This document shows, in pieces, positions 7,993 through 14,143 of a stretch of 23,084 nt of DNA; position 1 is the first letter of the stretch; every line of letters begins with the position of its first letter. The DNA comes from Bacteroidales bacterium UBA4243. Lineage in GTDB: Bacteria; Bacteroidota; Bacteroidia; Bacteroidales; F082. The stretch covers positions 228-23,311 of the forward strand of contig DGXB01000014.1 in the NCBI GenBank assembly GCA_002396205.1, in the 5' to 3' direction. The translations under genes were made by a program, and so were the position numbers. The notes under the pieces are model-generated. The model worked only from the letters and a program-made list of their open reading frames with translations, was not told where the DNA came from and searched no databases.

Positions 7993-8035
7993 AAGGTGTG
8001 CCCCGATGGCGGGGGTGCGCTTGCGTTTTAGTTTT
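7993..8035 (+). terminator. Terminator-like hairpin in the riboswitch 2 leader (candidate expression platform)
   Basis: A GC-rich stem joins GGTGTGCCCC-type bases (7995-8004) to GGGGGTGCGC (8011-8020), with several G-T pairs, a GATGGC loop and flanking AA/TT pairs. The interrupted T-rich run TTTTAGTTTT follows (8026-8035). It lies between the B12 aptamer and the ATG at 8104, where an attenuator would be expected. The T tract is not perfect and no antiterminator pairing was worked out. The remaining leader (8036-8103) is AT-rich with no other visible signal. Confidence 0.55.
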
Positions 8036-8103
8036 CCAACATTATTTTCCAGAAGTTTTGAGGTAACAAACTTAATGTCAAACCTTTAAAACTTTAGTTT
8101 TTT

Positions 8104-11100
8104 ATGCATTACAAAACATTTACGCGATTGTTCCTATTGATGGGAATGATTGGATTGATGTCGGTTCCATTGCGGGCCGACGAGATTCAGATTGGGAGTG
8201 GAAGTACAACAAATAAGTACCTCCCGATTTGGTTCTCTTACGAATATTCATACACACAACAGATTTATACTGCTGCTGAAATTGCTGCTAGCAGTGGTGG
8301 CCCAGGTACCATCACAAGCATTGCATTCTTTAATGTTGACAACGCTGTTACTCGTAAAATAGATCTCTACCTAGTTAACACCACAAAAGAGAGTTTTTCA
8401 AGCAACTCGGATTGGATTCATGTTTCAACAAGCAACAAGGTTTTTAGCGGTCAAATCACCTTAAAAAAGAACGAATGGACAGTGATTGATTTTCGCAGCA
8501 ATCCTTTTGACTATACTGGTGGCAATCTTGCAGTCATTATTAACGACAACACCGGCAATTCTGCAAATGAACCAAGATTCTTAGTCTTTAATTCCGAGAA
8601 CTCGAAAAAGCAAAGCATAGGCTTTGGCTGTGATGATGACAACATAATACCATCCAATCCTGGCGCAAGTGATTGTTGGGATGAAGACCATAGCACCCGA
8701 AGCTACAAAAACCAAATCAAACTTGAAATCAACATGGCCTCATGCGCGCTTCCCAAAAACATGGTCATTTCTGACCTTTCCGCAACGTCTGCCAATCTCA
8801 CTTGGACGGCAGGTGGAGATGAGGCATCTTGGGATGTGTCATACAGCAATACACCCAACAATCCTAATGCAGGAACAATAGAAACCGTTAATACAAACAC
8901 ATACAATTTCTCAGGACTTACACCCCAGACCTCCTACTATGCATACGTACGTGCCAATTGCAGCAGCACAGAACATAGCGAATGGTCAGGACCCGTCATG
9001 TTTAACACCATCCAAACGCCCGTGACCGTCGATGCACAACATCCATTCGATGACAGTTTTGAAGGAAACGAATGTGGATGGCTACTTGAAAACGGCAATC
9101 TCACCAACCAATGGCACTGGGGTACAGCCACAAACAATGGTGGCACAAAATCGATTTACGTCTCTAATGATGGTGGAATGACGAACGCATATACGTACTC
9201 ACAAGCCACCAATGTTTATGCCACCAAAACCTTCAGTTGTGAGCAAGATGGGATCTATCAATTCTCATACGACTGGCACGCAAAAGGAGATTCTTATGGA
9301 GCATACGATTGGATGCGTGTCGCTCTTGTTCCCGCAACAGTGGAATTTACAGCCAGTTCGACTGCGCCATCGGGTCTGACGGCAAATGAATTTCCAACCA
9401 CATGGCAAGCCATCGCTCTTGATGGAGGAGCGATGCTCTATAATAGTGTAAATTGGCAAAACAAGGCTGTTGAAGTTGAACTGACTGCCGGAACTTACAA
9501 GATGGTGTTTATTTGGAGAAACAATACCTATTACCAAAACCAAGAAAAGCAACCTCCGGCGGCCATCGACAATGTGCATATCTCCGTAGTAAGTTGCGCA
9601 CAGCCTACCGAGTTAACCGTTACGGCACAAGCCCGCACTGCCACGGTCACATGGAATGCTGGCAGCGACAGCCAATGGCAAGTGGCCTACGGCACCGTTA
9701 GTGGCGAGCCTGATGCAAACACCATCCAAACCGTCACTGCAGCCACTTGCAGCTTCTCAGGTCTCACGCCTGAAACGGATTATTATGCTTTCGTCCGCAC
9801 CGTTTGTGACGAGAACGAATACAGCGAATGGAGCGAACAGAGCTTTAGCACAACTGAAGCCTGCCCTGCACCGACCAACCTGAATTATAGCAATGTTGGC
9901 CCTTATACCGCTACTGTCAGTTGGACGGCTGGTGCCTCGGGACAAACCGCTTGGAACCTGCAATACAAGAAGCATAGCGACAGCCAATGGAGTGAAAGCA
10001 TTGAAGTATACGATGCCACTACCTATCAATTGACAGGCCTTAGCGCCATCACGTCATACGATGTGCAAGTGCAAGCCGTTTGCGACGGCGAAGATGGAGC
10101 AAGCGAATGGTTGACGAGGACGAATTTGTTCACTACCGATTGCGGAGCCATCGATTTGCCTTACGAATGTGGATTTGAAGGCCCGAATGTGTCAATCCAA
10201 GGATGCCTTTTGCCCAAATGCTGGTCGGTCAAGCCTTATACTACTAACAATAATGAAAAATATCCGAAAGTGGCATCTTCTGGCAGTAATGCAGTTGCTC
10301 GTACAGGAACCTATTGTTTGAAATTCTACAAGACTAGTTCCATATCTGACGAAATGGCTATCTTGCCTGAGATTAATAAGGATTTGAGCTTAGTTCAATT
10401 GAGATTCTGGGCAAGAATCAACAGCTCTTCTACCAATTCTCCAGATTTACACATCGTTGTCTTGAACGACCCTGAAAACACGAGCAACTATACCGAGGTC
10501 GCAAACGTGAAAGTCAACAGCGATGTATATACCGAATACACCATCCGCTTGGACAATTATTCTGGCAACGGACGCTATTTGGCCATTCTCTGCAAAGCTG
10601 GCGACACCTCTCTAACATCATTCTTCGTCGACGACCTCCTTGTTGAAGAGATTCCGAATTGCAGTGTTCCGCAAAACTTGAGCGCTAACGCACTCTCATC
10701 CTTCCAAACCCTGATTACTTGGGGACCTGGCGCATATGAGACGCAATGGCAACTTGAAGTGACAGCGGAAGGCGGTACACCAGAAACCGTTACCGTCAAT
10801 TCAGTTCCTTTCCACACCTTGACAACCATGAGCAACACCATTTATTCGGTTAGGGTGCGCTCGGTTTGTGGTTCCGATTTTTACAGCGAATGGACTGAAC
10901 CGATCACTTTCAGGACCCCTTGCGACGAAATCAACACCGTCGATGCCCAGCATCCTTTCTTTGAAGACTTCAACGGAGAGGCATTCCCGCCCGATTGCTG
11001 GACTATCAACAACGAAAAGTATAATGGTAGTACCGGCTCGGGGTGGTTCCGCAGCGTAAACAACAACATGGACAATCACGGCGTTGCGGTCAGTTATTGG

Positions 11101-11934
11101 TATGGCAACACCTATTTAATTATGCCTCGAATGCACATTTCGGGCGATGCCAAGATCTCGTTCGACCAATATTTCATGGCAAATGATGATCCTATTGCAA
11201 GTAGGGTTGTCATCTCCACCGATGGTATGTCCTACTCCAATTTCACCGAGATTTGGTCGGCATCCGAAGCGCCCACATCGGTAACGAATGTAACCATCCC
11301 GTTGCCTGCGGCGTATCAAGACCGAGATGTGTATATCGCATTCAAGTTCGGTAACAATGACGAAACCGAAAGAGATCTCTCTCAACAGTATCGTGAATGG
11401 TTTATCGACAACGTCGAAGTCTATGTAGGCGACATTCAAAGGGTCGAGTTAACTCAAGGCTGGAACTGGTGGAGCCCGACGGTGGAAACTTCGTTGGAGC
11501 AACTTGAAGTGGCGCTTGGAGTTAACGGAATCTCTATCAATTCACAGAACCAATTCGCCTTATACGATGAGGAAGACGGAGAATGGAGTGGCAACCTCTC
11601 GGCTGTTATTCCTGGACAAATGTACAAGATTAATGCTAACACCAACTGCAACTTCATCCTAACAGGAATTTCTCTGACTTCTGTGACCATCGGGATTACG
11701 CATGGCAACAACTGGTTCGGTTACATAGGATCGGACGTTGTGACCGTGGAAGAGGCTTTCAGCGGCTTCACACCAAGCGAAGGTGACAAGATCACTTCCG
11801 AAGACGGAAAATTCACCATCTATGAAGACGAAGAATGGGATGGCAACCTCTTGAATCTTGAACCAGGACGAGGTTATATCTATGTCTCGCAAGATACGGA
11901 AACCAAACAATTTACATTTACAAGAAATTATTAA
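8104..11934 (+). CDS. Giant secreted protein with Fn3 and cleaved-adhesin/MAM-like domains
   Basis: The protein has 1276 residues. A signal peptide (MHYKTFTRLFLLMGMIGLMS, cut near residue 26) leads into an N-terminal beta-sandwich region to about residue 212. Then come Fn3 (about 213-303), a MAM/choice-of-anchor-J-like domain beginning DAQHPFDDSFEG (305-497), two Fn3 (498-585 and 586-678), a second MAM-like domain (679-849), Fn3 (850-938) and a third MAM-like domain, again with DAQHPFFEDFNG (939-1113). The C-terminal part has a GWNWWSP segment and a related HGNNWFGYIGS segment. Domain borders often carry a Cys (CALP, CAQP, CPAP, CSVP). The Fn3 repeats share the phrases SGLTPxTxYYAxVR and EWSE/EWTE. 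I see no canonical T9SS sorting tail. Cleaved-adhesin modules of gingipains and HagA bind host proteins and haem carriers; cobalamin or carrier binding here is inference. First gene of the riboswitch 2 operon. Confidence 0.85.
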   Translation: MHYKTFTRLFLLMGMIGLMSVPLRADEIQIGSGSTTNKYLPIWFSYEYSYTQQIYTAAEIAASSGGPGTITSIAFFNVDNAVTRKIDLYLVNTTKESFSSNSDWIHVSTSNKVFSGQITLKKNEWTVIDFRSNPFDYTGGNLAVIINDNTGNSANEPRFLVFNSENSKKQSIGFGCDDDNIIPSNPGASDCWDEDHSTRSYKNQIKLEINMASCALPKNMVISDLSATSANLTWTAGGDEASWDVSYSNTPNNPNAGTIETVNTNTYNFSGLTPQTSYYAYVRANCSSTEHSEWSGPVMFNTIQTPVTVDAQHPFDDSFEGNECGWLLENGNLTNQWHWGTATNNGGTKSIYVSNDGGMTNAYTYSQATNVYATKTFSCEQDGIYQFSYDWHAKGDSYGAYDWMRVALVPATVEFTASSTAPSGLTANEFPTTWQAIALDGGAMLYNSVNWQNKAVEVELTAGTYKMVFIWRNNTYYQNQEKQPPAAIDNVHISVVSCAQPTELTVTAQARTATVTWNAGSDSQWQVAYGTVSGEPDANTIQTVTAATCSFSGLTPETDYYAFVRTVCDENEYSEWSEQSFSTTEACPAPTNLNYSNVGPYTATVSWTAGASGQTAWNLQYKKHSDSQWSESIEVYDATTYQLTGLSAITSYDVQVQAVCDGEDGASEWLTRTNLFTTDCGAIDLPYECGFEGPNVSIQGCLLPKCWSVKPYTTNNNEKYPKVASSGSNAVARTGTYCLKFYKTSSISDEMAILPEINKDLSLVQLRFWARINSSSTNSPDLHIVVLNDPENTSNYTEVANVKVNSDVYTEYTIRLDNYSGNGRYLAILCKAGDTSLTSFFVDDLLVEEIPNCSVPQNLSANALSSFQTLITWGPGAYETQWQLEVTAEGGTPETVTVNSVPFHTLTTMSNTIYSVRVRSVCGSDFYSEWTEPITFRTPCDEINTVDAQHPFFEDFNGEAFPPDCWTINNEKYNGSTGSGWFRSVNNNMDNHGVAVSYWYGNTYLIMPRMHISGDAKISFDQYFMANDDPIASRVVISTDGMSYSNFTEIWSASEAPTSVTNVTIPLPAAYQDRDVYIAFKFGNNDETERDLSQQYREWFIDNVEVYVGDIQRVELTQGWNWWSPTVETSLEQLEVALGVNGISINSQNQFALYDEEDGEWSGNLSAVIPGQMYKINANTNCNFILTGISLTSVTIGITHGNNWFGYIGSDVVTVEEAFSGFTPSEGDKITSEDGKFTIYEDEEWDGNLLNLEPGRGYIYVSQDTETKQFTFTRNY

Positions 11935-11948
11935 ATACAATTAAACCA

Positions 11949-13583
11949 ATGAAAAGGATTTATTTCATCTTGATAACGGTTATGCTAATATATGGTTCGA
12001 TGAATGCCCAAGAAAACCATTATGTGTATAATTATCATGAATTTGCACACAAAATAACCGTTGTAGCTCAAATCAACATTAATGGTGTCGAACAAACTTC
12101 AAGTGATTTTGAGATTGGAGCGTTTGACGGCACATCTGTAACAGGATCTGAGAGAATCGGCGTGTACAATCACTATCATCGTGCATACTTGGCTGTTTTT
12201 TACAACTCTGGCTACGATGTTACATTCAAACTTTACAACCATACAACTGGTGAAGAATTGGACAATTGCACTATAACTTACCAAGGTGAGCCCCTAACCT
12301 TTATGTGGGAAGATGAAAAGAACTATGGCTCTAATAAGAAGCCAGTAGTCTTTGATTTCACGACCACACAGACCTTCACCAAGCCCATCACCGCCTACAC
12401 AAGCGATAAGGACCGTTACTATCTCATTGCCTCCCCCATCGGAACGGTGAGTCCTGAGTACGTGACGAACATGCTTTCGAACAACTACGATCTCTATCGC
12501 TTCAACCAAAACGCACCCGTAGAGGATGGCATCAGCTTGGAATGGGAAAACTATGAGAATGAGAACTTCAGCCTCGAACCCGGCAAGGGCTACCTCTACG
12601 CCAACAGCGGAGACGACAACAGTGAGGTCGTCGACCTCACTTTCAGTGGTGCGCCCTACAGCGGCAGCGGCGATGTCACGCTGACCAAGACGGACAACGT
12701 AGACTGGTCGGGCTGGAACCTCATCGGCAACCCGTTTGGCACCGATGCCACGCTGAACAAGCCGTTCATCAGGCTGACCGACGGCACTTACACGCAAGTG
12801 GAAACCGAAGGACATACTGTCAACTGCATGGAAGGCGTATTCGTGCAGGCTGCAAGCAATGGTGAAACGGTCACCTTCACCGCTGTCAGCAATGGCGACG
12901 GCATCGAGCCTGCCAACATCAGCAAGCTCAATATCAAAGTGAGCCAAGTCGCGAGCAACAGAGGCAATGGCACGGCAGCCGCCACCATTGACAACGCCAT
13001 CGTCCGCTTCGACGGCGGCGCAACGCTCGGCAAGTTCATGTTGGACAAGAACAGCACGAAGCTGTACATTCCGCAAAGCGGCAGGGACTTCGCCATCGTC
13101 AACGCCCCGAACGAAGGTGAGCTGCCCCTCAACTTCAAGGCCGAAAAGAACGGCACTTACACCCTCAGCTTCGACATCAAGAACGTGGAGATGCACTACC
13201 TGCACCTCATCGACAACATGACGGGCGCTGATGTCGACCTATTGGCCGGCGCTTCGACCCTTCGACAGGCCCAGGGTTCAGCGACCTACACCTTCGAGGC
13301 AAAAACGACCAACTATGCCAGCCGCTTCCGCTTGGCGTTCAATTCTAGCGACGCAAACGAGGCCGTTTGCGAGCCCAGTTTCGCCTACTTCAACGGCAGC
13401 AACTGGATGGTCAACAACCAAGGCAAGGCCACGCTGCAAGTGATCGACATGATGGGCCGTGTGCTCAGCAGCGAGACCATCAGCGGCAACACGGAAATCA
13501 ACATCAACCAACCCGCAGGTGTCTACATGCTCCGCCTCATCGACAATGAGAATGTGAGGGTGCAGAAGGTGGTGGTGAGATGA
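11949..13583 (+). CDS. Secreted protein with T9SS type A sorting domain
   Basis: The protein has 544 residues with a signal peptide (MKRIYFILITVMLIYGSMNA, cut after Gln21). An N-terminal beta-rich domain (about 22-135) contains FEIGAFDGTSVTGSERIGVY. A middle region contains YLIASPIG and GWNLIGNPFGTDATLNKPF, resembling the end of the preceding protein (LEPGKGYLYA here, LEPGRGYIYV there). The tail (about 470-544) contains LQVIDMMGRVLSSETI and ends in GVYMLRLIDNENVRVQKVVV plus Arg, the pattern of a T9SS type A C-terminal domain. It starts 14 nt after the upstream stop, so the two are co-transcribed under riboswitch 2. It has its own signal peptide, so it is not a frameshifted piece of the previous gene. 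A palindrome at 13250-13283 is translated inside it as STLRQAQGS. Confidence 0.85.
   Translation: MKRIYFILITVMLIYGSMNAQENHYVYNYHEFAHKITVVAQININGVEQTSSDFEIGAFDGTSVTGSERIGVYNHYHRAYLAVFYNSGYDVTFKLYNHTTGEELDNCTITYQGEPLTFMWEDEKNYGSNKKPVVFDFTTTQTFTKPITAYTSDKDRYYLIASPIGTVSPEYVTNMLSNNYDLYRFNQNAPVEDGISLEWENYENENFSLEPGKGYLYANSGDDNSEVVDLTFSGAPYSGSGDVTLTKTDNVDWSGWNLIGNPFGTDATLNKPFIRLTDGTYTQVETEGHTVNCMEGVFVQAASNGETVTFTAVSNGDGIEPANISKLNIKVSQVASNRGNGTAAATIDNAIVRFDGGATLGKFMLDKNSTKLYIPQSGRDFAIVNAPNEGELPLNFKAEKNGTYTLSFDIKNVEMHYLHLIDNMTGADVDLLAGASTLRQAQGSATYTFEAKTTNYASRFRLAFNSSDANEAVCEPSFAYFNGSNWMVNNQGKATLQVIDMMGRVLSSETISGNTEININQPAGVYMLRLIDNENVRVQKVVVR
13250..13283. repeat. REP-like imperfect palindrome inside a coding sequence
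   Basis: CGCT...AGCG at the ends and ACCCT (13257-13261) with AGGGT (13273-13277) inside form a stem. The loop holds TCGACAGGCCC. The core CTTCGACAGGCCCAGGG resembles a palindromic repeat seen, from memory, in many bacterial genomes (CTTCGACAAGCTCAGGG type). It stays in frame and adds STLRQAQG to the 544-residue protein. Confidence 0.6.
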
Positions 13584-13594
13584 CTATGGCTACT

Positions 13595-13684
13595 GGCCTC
13601 TGGCTATTGGCCTCTGGCAGTCCCAACAGAAGGAAGGTTTTCCCCCCCTCTCATGAGACTGCCAGAAGCCAGAAGCCAAGAGCC
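13595..13684. repeat. Long imperfect inverted repeat built of CTGGC/GCCAG units
   Basis: A 28-nt arm (13595-13622) can pair with a 28-nt arm (13657-13684) at about 22 of 28 positions around a 34-nt loop containing CCCCCCC. The arms are internally repetitive (GGCCTCTGGC twice; GCCAGAAGCC and related). It fills most of the 163-bp gap between the T9SS-sorted protein and the 94-residue protein. It may slow or end transcription or stabilise the upstream mRNA. No T run follows. Confidence 0.7.
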
Positions 13685-13746
13685 AAAAGCTAACGAAACT
13701 AAATACGAAAGTCAAAACTTGAGAACAACATAAAATTTAAAATACG

Positions 13747-14031
13747 ATGAAGAAACTAACACTGACAATCGCAATCCTCCTCGGACTGAGCATGACGACC
13801 TTCGCAGAAGGCAACCCTGGCGGCGGCCTGTTCCAACGCGGCGTGGTTGATGAGGAATACTACGGCATGGGCTCCTACAGCAATGGCCTGAGAACAGGTA
13901 ACCCCCCGATGCTGCCATACCATGGCGAAATCACCAACCAAGATGCCACCAGCCCCGTGGGCAGCGGCATCGCCGTGCTGCTCAGCCTTGGCGCGGCCTA
14001 CCTCGTAGGCAAGAAACGCAAGGCCGAATAA
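13747..14031 (+). CDS. Small exported protein with CTERM-like C-terminal anchor
   Basis: The protein has 94 residues. An N-terminal signal peptide (MKKLTLTIAILLGLSMTTFA) precedes a mature part rich in Gly, Tyr and Pro (GNPGGGLFQRGVVDEEYYGM). The tail has three parts: SPVGSG, then a hydrophobic helix IAVLLSLGAAYLV, then the basic end GKKRKAE. This layout resembles exosortase-type CTERM signals, and the PxGxG start recalls the PID-CTERM group of Bacteroidota. No sortase or exosortase gene lies in the window. It follows the riboswitch 2 operon by 163 bp without a recognisable promoter of its own, so it is probably co-expressed. Function unknown. Confidence 0.75.
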   Translation: MKKLTLTIAILLGLSMTTFAEGNPGGGLFQRGVVDEEYYGMGSYSNGLRTGNPPMLPYHGEITNQDATSPVGSGIAVLLSLGAAYLVGKKRKAE

Positions 14032-14058
14032 GGTACTTTTTTTCTTTCATTAGTTGGT

Positions 14059-14084
14059 GCCGGCGGCTCATGTCGCCGGCTTTT
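14059..14084 (+). terminator. Terminator at the end of the riboswitch 2 operon
   Basis: GCCGGCG (14059-14065) pairs with CGCCGGC (14074-14080) around a short loop, followed by TTTT. Its inner bases (GGCTCATGTCGCC) copy the plan of the type A hairpins at 2133-2285. Confidence 0.75.
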
Positions 14085-14092
14085 ATGCAACA

Positions 14093-14121
14093 GAGGAGGC
14101 CACCCGTTGGGCGGCCTCCTC
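14093..14121. terminator. Strong hairpin between convergent genes
   Basis: GAGGAGGCC (14093-14101) and GGCCTCCTC (14113-14121) form nine pairs, with CCC-GTT-GGG continuing the stem after an A-C mismatch. It lies 22 nt past the stop of the leftward beta-helix gene. Neither side has a long T run, so its use as the leftward terminator is likely but not certain. Confidence 0.55.
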
Positions 14122-14143
14122 TTCCATGAAAACGTACCAAATC

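Noticed and set aside
11930..11950. A possible frameshift splitting one long gene into the 1276- and 544-residue proteins
   Set aside because: The second protein begins with its own complete signal peptide and ATG after a normal 14-nt gap, so they are two genes.
12294..13205. A 303-codon open frame on the minus strand opposite the T9SS-sorted protein
   Set aside because: It is antisense to a well-supported gene and has no promoter, signal or recognisable motif.
13595..13684. A short CRISPR-like array
   Set aside because: The repeats are inverted, only about 10 nt each, and have no regular unique spacers or cas genes nearby.
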